The notes: generated by a model not told the origin, from the sequence alone. A DNA stretch of 64,000 nucleotides from Gammaproteobacteria bacterium (GCA_016191245.1 JACPOY010000002.1:1-64000); one strand, 5' to 3'; counted from the stretch's first letter, positions 46,156 through 55,464 are shown. Numbers and translations: made by a program.

Positions 46156-46183
46156 CTAAGGGATTATACTGCTCATCCCTTAG
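46156..46183 (-). terminator. Hairpin downstream of the double-glycine micropeptide
   Basis: CTAAGGGA pairs with TCCCTTAG over a 12-base loop. It falls 25 bp after the -1-frame stop of the micropeptide gene. No long T-run, so this is a weak call. Confidence 0.4.
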
Positions 46184-46245
46184 AATAGACCTACGTGAAA
46201 AAGAAATTTAGCAACAACCGAAACTTAGTTTTGTAAGACCAAAAC

Positions 46246-46317
46246 CTACAAGTACAGTAACTTCGTCTCTTTTCCGCCTGAAACAATAGCCAAATCTTCT
46301 AGTTTTAATGTTTTCAT
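46246..46317 (-). CDS. Double-glycine leader micropeptide, possible -1-frame extension to 46208
   Basis: The 23-codon frame from the ATG at 46317 encodes MKTLKLEDLAIVSGG followed by eight residues and a TAG. The ribosome site AGGTGA lies six bases upstream. The first 15 residues fit the double-glycine leader of class II bacteriocins/microcins (LxxEDLxxVSGG). If the ribosome slips -1 on GGAAAAG (46269-46275), reading continues for 20 more codons (ending in FGCC) to a TAA at 46208-46210: a hydrophobic, Gly-rich tail with two terminal Cys. So the real product may be the 36-residue version, or the gene may carry a 1-base lesion. It stands alone in a 407-bp gap, with no transporter or immunity gene nearby. 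Confidence 0.5.
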   Translation of the reverse strand: MKTLKLEDLAIVSGGKETKLLYL

Positions 46318-46521
46318 TTAATCACCTTTTGTTTTAATCATTAATAGGAGAGTATCGAATACTACTTTTTTAGGATGAGAATATCAATCTTTAAAATGCA
46401 AAGAATTGTAAATGAATTTATTGTGTCGTGAGATGCCCTAATGTAAGGATGGTTTTATAACTAATCATCAATGTATGAAATGATCAGGTAGGAAGTTTTA
46501 TAACTTTCGGTGAAGAATTTT

Positions 46522-47208
46522 TTAGTGATGTAAAAAACAAGCGTGCTCTAAAAAATATTTTATCTGCTGTATCACGTTTTTATTACGCATGATAAATGTA
46601 TGATTTGCGTGGATGACAATATGATCTTTCATGCCAGTCAATTTAGTACTCTGGACAGACACTTTTCCATCATGGTGTGCTGGCAAAACAAAATTGCAAA
46701 GAGGATGAAAAGAAGATTGTCCAGCAATAATACCTAAGTCACCCTTTATAAAAGGTTTTGGATGTGTTTTGGATGCGGTGGTGCAAAGTTCTTGACCGGC
46801 TGCGCCATAATATAATTTAAACAAAAAATTATTTTTTAGAAAATCTGCAATTTCAGAACCCTGATTGGGTGGGGCAATCATAATAATGCGACCAAGATTT
46901 GCAATTGAAAATTGTGCTAAAAGTTGCCTTACCACTAAGCCGCCCATGGAATGGGTGACAAAATGAATGAAAGGCCCACTCTCCTCATTGAATGGGTGTA
47001 TATGCGGATAGATTTCTTTTGCAAGTGTTTGAATATTCTTTTTTCTGGAAGGATAGTCCAGATTCACGACTTTATACCCACATTGCGTGAGAGCCTTCTC
47101 AATTGGTCGCATTGATCTGTATGTACGCCCGATGCCATGTAATAATATAACAACGGATTGATGATGATTATCTACGTTACGAGTGGCAGTTAGTGAACTA
47201 TCACGCAT
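46522..47208 (-). CDS. Lipase/esterase-like alpha/beta hydrolase
   Basis: A 228-residue serine hydrolase. VVILLHGIGRTYRSMRPIEKAL is the oxyanion-hole strand; FVTHSMGGLVVRQLL is the nucleophile elbow, with Ser about 84; a C-terminal VSVQSTKLTGMKDHIVIHANHTFIM carries the His. The pattern resembles PGAP1-like/EstA-type lipases of Proteobacteria. There is no signal peptide, so it is probably cytosolic. Substrate unknown. It is divergent from uup. Confidence 0.85.
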   Translation of the reverse strand: MRDSSLTATRNVDNHHQSVVILLHGIGRTYRSMRPIEKALTQCGYKVVNLDYPSRKKNIQTLAKEIYPHIHPFNEESGPFIHFVTHSMGGLVVRQLLAQFSIANLGRIIMIAPPNQGSEIADFLKNNFLFKLYYGAAGQELCTTASKTHPKPFIKGDLGIIAGQSSFHPLCNFVLPAHHDGKVSVQSTKLTGMKDHIVIHANHTFIMRNKNVIQQIKYFLEHACFLHH

Positions 47209-47265
47209 TTTGAGCGCCTACATAAAGCATCCAATATTTATTATATACCGAAGAAGATTGAGAAA

Positions 47266-49170
47266 ATGTCCCTATTAACGCTTAAAAATATTTATTTCTC
47301 TGTAGCACAATTTCCATTGTTAGATTATGTCAATTTTGAGATACAGCCCAAAGAACGCATTGCACTCATTGGTCGCAATGGTGAAGGAAAATCAACATTA
47401 CTGAAAATCTTAGCCCAAGTTATTCCACCCGATGCCGGGGAAATACTCAAGCCCAGTTATTTAAGGGTGGCCCGATTAGCCCAAGAATTACCCCTTCCTG
47501 ATGGTATCACTGTCTATGAAGCGGTCGCGCAAGGTTTGACCGATTTAAGTGATTTATTAGTGCGATATCACCATCTTATTTCGCAAACCGAAGGGCATGA
47601 TGATGCATGGATGAACCAGCTTCATGAAGTTCAGCAGAAGATTGAACAACTTGGGGGGTGGCAGATACAACAACGAATTGATCGCATCATTCAAGATCTC
47701 ACCTTGCCTGAAAATGCAAAAATGTCAGATTTATCGGGTGGCTGGCGTCGACGGGTTGCATTGGCACAAGCTTTAATTCAAGAACCCGATATTTTGTTAT
47801 TGGATGAGCCTACCAACCATTTAGATTTAACAGCCATCGAATGGTTAGAGAAGATGTTGCTCAATTATCCAAAAACAATAATCTTTATTACCCATGATAG
47901 AGCGTTGCTGCGCAAATTAGCCACAAGAATTGTAGAACTCGATAGAGGAAAGATAACTTCATATCCTCCTGATTATTCTGAATATCTTGCTCGTAAAGAA
48001 CAAGCTTTGATAGAAGAGCAGCGTCATCAAGCGTTATTCGATAAGAAATTATCGGATGAAGAGCAGTGGATTAGACAAGGTGTGAAAGCAAGAAGAACTC
48101 GAAATGAAGGACGAGTCAGAGCATTAAAAGCATTACGCGAAGAACGCAAACTCCGAAGAACCATCAAAGATAAACCCACCTTTGAAACTAATGAACCGTT
48201 AACCGGTGGCAAGATGGTGGTGCAAGCGAAAAATATTTCATTTGGTTACAGTGAAGACAAGCCCATCATTAAAGACTTTTCTTTTAATATTCAACGTGGT
48301 GATAAAATTGCTATTGTTGGTGAAAATGGTAAAGGAAAGACGACGCTGGTGAAATTATTAATTGGCGCATTAGAACCTACCAAAGGCACAGTGAAACAAA
48401 GTCCGACTAACCAAGTGGCATTTTTTGATCAAAATCGTGAACATTTGGATAAAGAAAGCACTGTGATGGCCAATGTGGCAGAAGGTGACGATCAAATTGA
48501 GATCCAAGGCCGGAAAAAACATGTCATTGGTTATCTTGGTGATTTTCTATTTTCTCCGAACAAATGTCGTACTTTAGTAAAGACGCTTTCGGGCGGAGAA
48601 CAAAATCGATTAATGCTGGCAAAACTTTTTGCCAGAAGCGCTAATATTTTGGTGCTCGATGAACCCACTAACGATTTGGATATTGAATCTTTAGATGTAT
48701 TAGAAGATTTGTTACTCAATTATCAGGGTACCGTTATTATCATTAGCCATGATAGAGAATTTATCGATAATATCGCAACGCACTGTATTGCTTTTGATGC
48801 CAATGGGAATATTGATATCAATGTGGGTGGCTATAGCGATTGGTTAAATAGACAACCTTCTTTGGAAAAAAAGCCGAAAGTTGAAAGTCCAAAGCAAGCA
48901 GCAACAGCAACGCCACGAGAAGCACCTAAATCGGACAGCAAAGCGAAAAAATTGAGTTTTAATGAGCAACGTGAACTTGCTGAGCTACCCGCTATTATTG
49001 AAAAATTAGAAGAGGATATTAAAAAAATTGAAGAATTGATGTGTATGGGTGATTTTTATAGCAAATCAAAAGAAGAAATCGCCAAAATCACAAGCTCTCT
49101 TGACGATTTGAAAAATAAATTGCATGTTGCTTTCTCTCGTTGGGAGGAGCTCGATGCTAAATCTAATTAA
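47266..49170 (+). CDS. uup: ABC-F ATPase Uup
   Basis: A 634-residue soluble ABC-F protein with two ATPase domains. The first has GRNGEGKST, LSGGWRRRVALAQAL and LLLDEPTNHLDL; the second has GENGKGKTT, LSGGEQNRL and LVLDEPTNDLDIE. The tryptophan in the first signature (GGW) and the long C-terminal coiled coil (about 545-630) are typical of Uup. Uup binds branched DNA and the ribosome and limits transposon excision. The ATG at 47266 is used. Its stop overlaps the convergent thiolase stop by four bases. Confidence 0.93.
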   Translation: MSLLTLKNIYFSVAQFPLLDYVNFEIQPKERIALIGRNGEGKSTLLKILAQVIPPDAGEILKPSYLRVARLAQELPLPDGITVYEAVAQGLTDLSDLLVRYHHLISQTEGHDDAWMNQLHEVQQKIEQLGGWQIQQRIDRIIQDLTLPENAKMSDLSGGWRRRVALAQALIQEPDILLLDEPTNHLDLTAIEWLEKMLLNYPKTIIFITHDRALLRKLATRIVELDRGKITSYPPDYSEYLARKEQALIEEQRHQALFDKKLSDEEQWIRQGVKARRTRNEGRVRALKALREERKLRRTIKDKPTFETNEPLTGGKMVVQAKNISFGYSEDKPIIKDFSFNIQRGDKIAIVGENGKGKTTLVKLLIGALEPTKGTVKQSPTNQVAFFDQNREHLDKESTVMANVAEGDDQIEIQGRKKHVIGYLGDFLFSPNKCRTLVKTLSGGEQNRLMLAKLFARSANILVLDEPTNDLDIESLDVLEDLLLNYQGTVIIISHDREFIDNIATHCIAFDANGNIDINVGGYSDWLNRQPSLEKKPKVESPKQAATATPREAPKSDSKAKKLSFNEQRELAELPAIIEKLEEDIKKIEELMCMGDFYSKSKEEIAKITSSLDDLKNKLHVAFSRWEELDAKSN

Positions 49171-50441
49171 ACCGCTTCAAGGATAGCAGCAACGCCCATG
49201 CCACCTGCGGTACAAATGGAAATTAAGCCTCGGCCTTTACCATGTTGATGCAGGATTTTTGCTAAAGAACCAACAATGCGTGCACCGGTGGCAGCAAAGG
49301 GGTGTCCCAAGGCGACGCTGCCACCTTTGACATTCATTTTGGTTCTATCAATTGAACCTAATGGTTTATCAAGTTTGAGCACACGTTTACAATAAGCTTC
49401 TGATCCCCAAGCTTGTAACGTACAAAGGACTTGCCCGGTAAACGCTTCATGGATTTCATAAAAATCGAAATCTTGTAATGTTAAATGATGTCTTTTGAGA
49501 AGTTCATTCACCGCGATGGTGGGTGCCATTAATAATCCTTCACCATGTACATAGTCAACAGCGGCCACTTGAGCATCAACAAAACGCGCAAGAGGGGGAT
49601 AATCATGCGCCCGACTATATTCTTCAGACATCAAAAATACAGCTGCAGCACCATCTGTTAAGGGTGTGCTGTTGCCTGCGGTTAAGGTACCTTTTTCGCT
49701 TTTTTCAAAAGAAGGCTTGAGTTTGGAGAGTTTTTCTAAAGTCGTATCGGGGCGTAAAATAGTGTCTTTTTTGAGTCCCATGTATTCAAAAACCAGATCA
49801 GAATAAAAGCCTTCTATATAGGCTTTGGTTGCATTTTGATGACTTAAAAATGCCAATTCATCTTGAGCGTAGCGTGCAATATGCCATTCTTGTACCATTT
49901 TTTCACAATGTTGGCCCATAGAAAGCCCGGTACGAGGCTCAACAACCATCGGTGTAACGGGCATAAAATCTTTCATCTGAATTTTGGCTAAAGCGCCTAT
50001 TTTTGCAAAAAAATTCTTTGCGTTATGTGAGGCAAGTAATTTTTGCACTAATGATCTTTTTGCCATCATCGGTAAATCGCTATTAGAATCAACCCCTGCT
50101 GCAATGGCAGACTCAATCTGATGATGTGAAATTTTCAGAGCAAGCAGTAAAGTGGTTTCAAGACTGGTGCCGCAGGCTCTTTGGAGTGTAAAAGCAGGTG
50201 TATGGGGATCGAGCGTTGTTCCTAGCACGCATTCACGTGCTAAATTCCAGTTTGAAGAGCTGTTCATGACCGCGCCCAAACCCACATCACCAATGATTTT
50301 GCCATCTAATCCAAATTTGTTCACAAGTGCTTGTAAGGTATTCGTCATCAGTTCTTGGGTGGTCACATCCATATAATTTGTCATTGATTTAACAAAGGGT
50401 GTGCGAATTCCACCGGCGATGAAAACTGGACGATTCTGCAT
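49167..50441 (-). CDS. Acetyl-CoA C-acyltransferase (thiolase)
   Basis: A 424-residue thiolase. The acyl-accepting Cys is C90 in LQRACGTSLET; the second half has VNVKGGSVALGHPFAATGARIV (His) and CTAGGMGVAAIL (second Cys). Length and layout suggest a FadI- or PhaA-like thiolase of fatty acid beta-oxidation or acetoacetyl-CoA formation. No FadB/FadJ partner lies adjacent, so which is meant is open. It ends 4 bp inside uup on the opposite strand and is divergent from uspA. Confidence 0.9.
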   Translation of the reverse strand: MQNRPVFIAGGIRTPFVKSMTNYMDVTTQELMTNTLQALVNKFGLDGKIIGDVGLGAVMNSSSNWNLARECVLGTTLDPHTPAFTLQRACGTSLETTLLLALKISHHQIESAIAAGVDSNSDLPMMAKRSLVQKLLASHNAKNFFAKIGALAKIQMKDFMPVTPMVVEPRTGLSMGQHCEKMVQEWHIARYAQDELAFLSHQNATKAYIEGFYSDLVFEYMGLKKDTILRPDTTLEKLSKLKPSFEKSEKGTLTAGNSTPLTDGAAAVFLMSEEYSRAHDYPPLARFVDAQVAAVDYVHGEGLLMAPTIAVNELLKRHHLTLQDFDFYEIHEAFTGQVLCTLQAWGSEAYCKRVLKLDKPLGSIDRTKMNVKGGSVALGHPFAATGARIVGSLAKILHQHGKGRGLISICTAGGMGVAAILEAV

Positions 50442-50556
50442 AACAAAAATCCTTATTTATTAAGCTGTCTTGCCAACATTGAAGTTGTTTGAGGAACGCT
50501 AGAACAATATTATACTGAATTCTACAGGATGAGGATCTGAATAAAGGAAGGAAGTA

Positions 50557-50997
50557 ATGGGAATTTATAATTCTATTTTGGTCGCAGTGGATTTGCACCC
50601 CTCATATGATGAATATACAGCGAAAAGAGCAACCGAAATTGCTAAGGAGCGTGGAGCAAAACTTTACATCATTCACTGTGTAGAAGGGATCCATGCCTAT
50701 GGGGCAGCACAAGGTTATCAACTGATAATGGAAGTTGAGCAACAAGTTGAACAAGAAGCAAGGAAAGCCTTAACCGCACTTGCCGCCAAATGTGGCATTC
50801 CTCCTGAACAACAGATCATTGCCAATGGCCCCCCGCAACGGGTTGTCTTAGAGCAAGCCAAAAACCTTAAAGTTGATCTTATTATTGTCGGTGGTCATGG
50901 TCGTCATGGGATCAGTTTATTACTGGGCTCAACGGCTGATGGCATTATGCATCATGCTGAGTGTGATGTGTTGGCGATAAGAGTGAAGGATAAATAA
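50557..50997 (+). CDS. Universal stress protein, UspA family
   Basis: A 146-residue Usp fold. NSILVAVDLHPSYDEYTAKRATEIAKERGAKLYIIHCVEG has the UspA alpha/beta start; the ATP-binding type motif GGHGRHGISLLLGSTADGIMHHAECDVLAIR is complete (G-2x-G-9x-G-S), so it probably binds ATP. It supports survival in stress and stationary phase. The ATG at 50557 has AAGGAAGG nearby. It is followed by the large inverted repeat at 51.0-51.15 kb, which separates it from the convergent ankyrin gene. Confidence 0.92.
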   Translation: MGIYNSILVAVDLHPSYDEYTAKRATEIAKERGAKLYIIHCVEGIHAYGAAQGYQLIMEVEQQVEQEARKALTALAAKCGIPPEQQIIANGPPQRVVLEQAKNLKVDLIIVGGHGRHGISLLLGSTADGIMHHAECDVLAIRVKDK

Positions 50998-51017
50998 ATA
51001 CGTAGCGAAAGGTTTTC

Positions 51018-51151
51018 TTATCCCCTCTCCCCTTGCGGGAGAGGGTTAGGGTGAGGGGGGGTATTAATCTGGGCAAAATTACTTCTTTAACGATAAAGAT
51101 TAATTTGGCACCCCTCATCCCCACCTTCTCCCGCAAGGGGAGAAGGGGTAA
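51018..51151. repeat. Paired GC-rich palindromes forming a large inverted repeat
   Basis: The left arm (about 51018-51070) and right arm (about 51098-51151) are imperfect inverted copies of ~55 bp. Each has the core palindrome (tctccccttgcgggaga) and a shared end ttaatct/agattaa. The core also occurs in the 371-486 and 5442-5554 repeats. The element sits between convergent genes and could act as a bidirectional terminator or a small non-autonomous mobile element. Confidence 0.85.
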
Positions 51152-51182
51152 GAATTTCAGCTTAAATTGAAATTATTAAAAC

Positions 51183-53057
51183 CTACAACACTTCTACATG
51201 CACTGGTGCGACAAATAAATCCATAATTTGATTCATCACGGGGATATTTAACACCGGTGTATTGAGTCCAACGACATTATCATTGCCACCAAAAATATCC
51301 TGCATGGTTAATGGTGAAGTCGTATCAGTGTCATTGTGTAGTGGCTTTGAATCAAAAAGTTCAGGCCAATGTTTTTTACCAAGATCAAGGCCAGTAACAC
51401 TATGTGTACCATGACCCCAGAAGTCATGTTCCGCATTAAAAAATGGTTTAAAAGGTTCGTTTAATTTTACGCCTTTTTCTATCATTTCATCGAGCTTTGT
51501 GGTGTCGTGATCAATAATGGCTTTTTCCAAGTTCATGAAATTAGCTACTTTTTGATAATTTTGATGTTGATCTTTAAGATTATCTATTAATTTTGTTTCA
51601 TAATCTAATAAATGGGTTTCTAATTTCCCATGATGATTTTTATGATAGCCTTCATGAAGATCTTTCAGTTCCAACGCTTCCATATGCGTTTTTACTTGAG
51701 ATATTTTGTCAGCAACAATATCTTCAATCACTGAAAAACTCAAATTTGCGATTTTAGATACTGATTGATAAACGTCATTGAAGCCGATATGTTCGAGGTT
51801 ATCAATATTGTAAAACTGTTTTAAATGTACACGGAAATCATCTAAAGAAAAATCATTAAAATAAGAAAAATTAAAGCTAAATCCGTGATCAATTTTGGCA
51901 AAGGAATAATGATCGCCATGATCAATTAACCCTGTGTTACCTGAATGAGCATCGGTATCTCTCATAAAGACAATGGAACTGATACCATCCATAAATCCTT
52001 CAACTGGTTTACCATTAAAGGTTGCAGGAAAGTCAGAACCATATGGACTCCAGTTATATGGGTTATAGCCAAAGCCATTATCGTGTGTCATATCAGATAA
52101 GGTCTTAAAGTTGGTTAAAAGTTTAGAAGCGGTTAACAACGAGCCATGTAAATTATCAATGACCATTTCAGTTTGTGGTGCATTTGATCCTAAAAATTCT
52201 TGATAAAGACCGCCGGCTATAAATTCTTTAACAACGGCTTCTGCACAGTCATGATGACCTTCTTTTAATAACCATTTTTCACCTTGACTATCTTTGTAAA
52301 AGCCGCCGATGGTGATGCCATCATTTTTGGCTTTAAACAAAGTGAAGTCGGTGTATTTTTGAATAGTATCGTGTTGTGTAAGATGATGATCGATAATCGT
52401 TTTTACAGAATCTTCATGCTTTAAGGCACAAGCTAATTTTAAGGGAGATTGACCGGCATTATCTTGCAGTAATGGATTAACGCCAAATTCAATCAACTTC
52501 TTGATAGCCGCACTATCGTTAAGCGCCACGGCAAAATGTAAGATATTTGCGCCACATTTATTGGTGGCGTTAACATCAATAAAATCAGCTACGGCATATT
52601 GTTTGCTATGAAGTAGTTTATCAACCGCTTGTAGATAAGGATTGTTGAGCTTATTAGCGGGTATGTTCACGCCTTTATTGAATAAAAACAAAGCGGTTAA
52701 GTGTTGATTATTTTCTAAAGCCAGAGATGTTGCTGAATGGCCATTGGCATCTTTAGCAAAAATATTTGCACCATATTGATGAAGATATTTAATAGGAGTG
52801 GGATCTTGGTTGTAGCTAAGCTTTTCAATCATGGCATGGAGAAACAATTTACCATCCGCTCTTGTGGCATTAGGATTAGCGCCTTGCAACAGGTAATGTT
52901 CAAGTAGTGAATTGAAATTCCATCCGAAAGGTTGATCAATCAACGCTAACATCCGTTTGGTATGGTCTTGGGCAGGCACTTTGGGAGCCGGAAATATTTG
53001 AATAGGTTGCTCAAATGCAAATCCGGGAAAATCAAATTTTATGTCGTGTCTAGCCAT
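51183..53057 (-). CDS. Ankyrin-repeat protein with atypical (lipid-)kinase-like domain
   Basis: A 624-residue protein. Residues about 30-240 contain several ankyrin units (for example GANIFAKDANGHSATSLALENN and GANILHFAVALNDSAAIKKLI). From about residue 247, GGFYKDSQGEKWLLKEG gives a strand-turn-strand with a Lys, then EAVVKEFIAGGLYQ. DTDAHSGNTGLIDHG (about 366) and AKIDHGFSFN (about 387) resemble the D-x-H-x-x-N and D-H catalytic motifs of HipA/PI3-4-kinase-like folds. This combination recalls the Legionella ankyrin lipid kinase LegA5, a resemblance I cannot test here. The rest is helical. It may modify host phosphoinositides or proteins. No signal peptide; ATG at 53057. Confidence 0.78.
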   Translation of the reverse strand: MARHDIKFDFPGFAFEQPIQIFPAPKVPAQDHTKRMLALIDQPFGWNFNSLLEHYLLQGANPNATRADGKLFLHAMIEKLSYNQDPTPIKYLHQYGANIFAKDANGHSATSLALENNQHLTALFLFNKGVNIPANKLNNPYLQAVDKLLHSKQYAVADFIDVNATNKCGANILHFAVALNDSAAIKKLIEFGVNPLLQDNAGQSPLKLACALKHEDSVKTIIDHHLTQHDTIQKYTDFTLFKAKNDGITIGGFYKDSQGEKWLLKEGHHDCAEAVVKEFIAGGLYQEFLGSNAPQTEMVIDNLHGSLLTASKLLTNFKTLSDMTHDNGFGYNPYNWSPYGSDFPATFNGKPVEGFMDGISSIVFMRDTDAHSGNTGLIDHGDHYSFAKIDHGFSFNFSYFNDFSLDDFRVHLKQFYNIDNLEHIGFNDVYQSVSKIANLSFSVIEDIVADKISQVKTHMEALELKDLHEGYHKNHHGKLETHLLDYETKLIDNLKDQHQNYQKVANFMNLEKAIIDHDTTKLDEMIEKGVKLNEPFKPFFNAEHDFWGHGTHSVTGLDLGKKHWPELFDSKPLHNDTDTTSPLTMQDIFGGNDNVVGLNTPVLNIPVMNQIMDLFVAPVHVEVL

Positions 53058-53205
53058 CGCCTAAATCCTACCGTTGAAACCAAAGTCAGCATGTTACCCA
53101 ACACATTGTTAGTTGTAAAGCTAAATCTTTACAATATGGGTTATATTTTGAGAATAGGCGTACTGAGTGTAGCTACACTTATTGGTAGAACAGAGAAAGT
53201 AAGGC

Positions 53206-53829
53206 TTAGGTGCTAGTAAATATTTCTTTTAGGCGCATAAATTTGGCTTTGGTTTGTGAATAGGTGAATATCTCACCTTCTTTAATATCAAAAAACCACA
53301 GATGAATATTTAATTCCTGATTAAAGACTTTCTCTTCAATCCAGGGAAAAGTCATACAATTTTGATAAGAATCCAGAAGCGCTTGCTTGGCACAATCATC
53401 CAGATCTTTAGGGGTTTGGTCATCAGTTTTAATCAAAGATACCCAACTGCTAATAAAATCGTTTTTTTTAAGCTCATTTTTGTTCACGAGTGCATGGATA
53501 CCGCCACATTGGCTATGCCCTAAAATAATGAGATGTTTTACATTTAATGAGCGGATCCCAAATTCTAACGCCGCGCTGGTACCGTGGTGCGCTTCATCTT
53601 TTTCATAAGGAGGGATGATATTGGCAACGTTACGAACAACGAATAAATCGCCCGGTTCGCATTGTAATATGAGTGCAGGATCAACTCTTGAGTCGCAGCA
53701 GGCAACCACCATGATTTCAGGTTGTTGGCCATGATAGGCCAGTGTTTGCATCACAGATACATCACCAAGCACATATTTATCTCTAAATGCCTGATAACCT
53801 TGGATCATTTTTTTAAGTGTTTTATCCAT
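53206..53829 (-). CDS. can: Beta-class carbonic anhydrase
   Basis: A 207-residue beta-carbonic anhydrase that hydrates CO2 to bicarbonate. The zinc-binding and catalytic residues are visible: C44, D46 and R48 in ACCDSRVDP, and H105 and C108 in LGHSQCGG. ALEFGIRSLNVKHLIIL is the usual strand before the second motif. The length matches the cytosolic E. coli Can type. It is divergent from the methyltransferase gene, with a palindrome-rich gap between them. Confidence 0.95.
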   Translation of the reverse strand: MDKTLKKMIQGYQAFRDKYVLGDVSVMQTLAYHGQQPEIMVVACCDSRVDPALILQCEPGDLFVVRNVANIIPPYEKDEAHHGTSAALEFGIRSLNVKHLIILGHSQCGGIHALVNKNELKKNDFISSWVSLIKTDDQTPKDLDDCAKQALLDSYQNCMTFPWIEEKVFNQELNIHLWFFDIKEGEIFTYSQTKAKFMRLKEIFTST

Positions 53830-53937
53830 ACCTGACTTCTTAATTTATAAAAAATTCAAACGCTTAAAATCATGTGAATAATAATGAAGGCACCCCAGTA
53901 AGTCAATCAATTTGATGTTACTTAGCTAAGCTGAATA

Positions 53938-53960
53938 TTAGGCTGGAAAAGCCAGCCTAA
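53938..53960. repeat. 9-bp perfect inverted repeat upstream of the methyltransferase gene
   Basis: TTAGGCTGG pairs with CCAGCCTAA around AAAAG, in the 173-bp divergent gap, 42 bp before the ATG at 54003. A separate CTTAGCTAAG palindrome lies at 53921-53930. No T-run; a leader hairpin or regulator site is possible. Confidence 0.45.
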
Positions 53961-54002
53961 GTAGATTGTAATAGGGGATTATCAATCTATAAGATAAAAC
54001 GC

Positions 54003-54743
54003 ATGGCAAAAGAAAATGTAGAAAGTGCCATTGAAAGCACCCCTAGATGGGTATTATCAGTCTATGTTGGCTTGATGCGTTGTTTAAAACGTTTATTAGC
54101 ATGGATCGGAATACTTCCTAAAATAGATAAACGTGCCAAGTCAGACAGAAGATTCCATTACCTACGTTCATTATTAGCCATCCACCAGCTTGATGATATG
54201 ATTCAATTGGATGTTCCCTGGTGGACCTATGATGCTATTGCCGAGATTGATGCTTACATTCAAAAATTAGGTTATTTGCCAACGGTGTTTGAATATGGCA
54301 GTGGGGCTAGCACCTTGTGGCTAGCAAAACGTGCTGAAAAAGTGATTTCAATTGAGCATGATAAGCGATGGTTTGATAATCTGAAAAATAAATTAACCGA
54401 TGTTCATAATGTAGAATTAATCCTTGTACAACCAGATAAAAATATTTCAGAGCGTAAATATCTCTCTCAAAAAGCAAAAAACGTAAGCTTTAAATCTTAT
54501 GTCACGAAAATAGCCGAATGTAATCAAACTTTTGATGTCATTATCGTTGATGGGAGAAGTCGAGAAGCTTGTTTAGAAGAATGTAGAGCATTTTTAAAGC
54601 CTCATGGCATTATTCTTTTTGATAATTCCAACAGAAAGCGTTATCAAAATGCTATTCAACACGCTTCTTTAAAAATACAAAGATTTTACGGTCGCGTGCC
54701 GGGCTCTCCTTTTAACAGCGAGACGTCTATTCTTCACAGATGA
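54003..54743 (+). CDS. SAM-dependent methyltransferase-like protein
   Basis: A 246-residue class I methyltransferase fold. VFEYGSGASTLWLAKRAEKVISIEHDKRW contains motif I (E-Y-G-S-G-A-S) and the acidic residue of motif II (E-H-D); FDVIIVDGRSREACLEECRAFLKPHGIILFDN is motif IV-V. The N-terminal 50 residues include a moderately hydrophobic helix (residues 17-40) and a basic stretch, so peripheral membrane association is possible. The substrate is unknown; O-methyltransferases of surface sugars have this type of fold. It converges with the ankyrin gene at 54747 with a 3-bp gap. Confidence 0.78.
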   Translation: MAKENVESAIESTPRWVLSVYVGLMRCLKRLLAWIGILPKIDKRAKSDRRFHYLRSLLAIHQLDDMIQLDVPWWTYDAIAEIDAYIQKLGYLPTVFEYGSGASTLWLAKRAEKVISIEHDKRWFDNLKNKLTDVHNVELILVQPDKNISERKYLSQKAKNVSFKSYVTKIAECNQTFDVIIVDGRSREACLEECRAFLKPHGIILFDNSNRKRYQNAIQHASLKIQRFYGRVPGSPFNSETSILHR

Positions 54744-54746
54744 ATT

Positions 54747-55316
54747 TTAACTATCTAGTAAGGTAATCACAGTTTCTCTTTGGCGATATTTTATCGCTTC
54801 ATCTATTGGCGTGAAGCCATGACGATCGCGAGCATGTACATTTGCGCCCAAGGTCATTAAAAAGTGGGCAATTGCAGTATGACCAAATCTTGCCGCTGCA
54901 TGTAGTGGTGTGTGTCCATTACAATCTGTAGCATGAATATCGGCACCAGCTTTAATTAATTGGCTTAAGGTTTCAATACAACCTGCACCTGCTGCGCGAT
55001 GCAATGGGGTTGTACCGCCATTGGCACGAATATTAATCGTGGCACCCAGCTCAATTAAATATTGTATACAAGCATGATGACCATGCATGGCACTATGATG
55101 TAAAAGGCTGTAGCCTTTGCGACAGGTTTGATCTTTATTTTCATGTGTCACGATTTTTTCACGCAAAATACTGATTTTTCCAGTTTTGGCGGCTTCTATC
55201 GCACATAAGTCACGTTGTTTTTGCTTTTTCTCAGTTTGCATAGAGGGTTTTTTGCGTAAGCCGGATATGAGTGGCCAATTAAACCAATAATGAGCCAAAG
55301 AAAGTGATATTAGCAT
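54747..55316 (-). CDS. Ankyrin-repeat protein with hydrophobic N-terminus
   Basis: A 189-residue protein with four consecutive ankyrin units: GYSLLHHSAMHGHHACIQYLIELGA, GTTPLHRAAGAGCIETLSQLIKAGA, GHTPLHAAARFGHTAIAHFLMTLGA and GFTPIDEAIKYRQ. The N-terminus MLISLSLAHYWFNW is hydrophobic and could be a short membrane anchor. The ATG at 55316 is preceded by AGGAG at a six-base distance, so I prefer it to the ATG at 55346. It lies 148 bp downstream of the double-glycine peptide gene on the same strand and might be part of that unit. Protein-binding role; the target is unknown. Confidence 0.85.
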   Translation of the reverse strand: MLISLSLAHYWFNWPLISGLRKKPSMQTEKKQKQRDLCAIEAAKTGKISILREKIVTHENKDQTCRKGYSLLHHSAMHGHHACIQYLIELGATINIRANGGTTPLHRAAGAGCIETLSQLIKAGADIHATDCNGHTPLHAAARFGHTAIAHFLMTLGANVHARDRHGFTPIDEAIKYRQRETVITLLDS

Positions 55317-55464
55317 GAGACACTCCTGATATGCAGATGCACGCAAAGAGCGACTATTATAATCAATTACAAAAAGGGTATCACTTGGTAGGGCTGTGAA
55401 TGGTAGCTAAGACCTGATAGTTCGCTGATCATCAATGACAATCAGCGATGATGATCGTGAAATA

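Noticed and set aside
51000..51160. CRISPR-like array
   Set aside because: Only two inverted units with no regular spacers; palindromic intergenic element instead.
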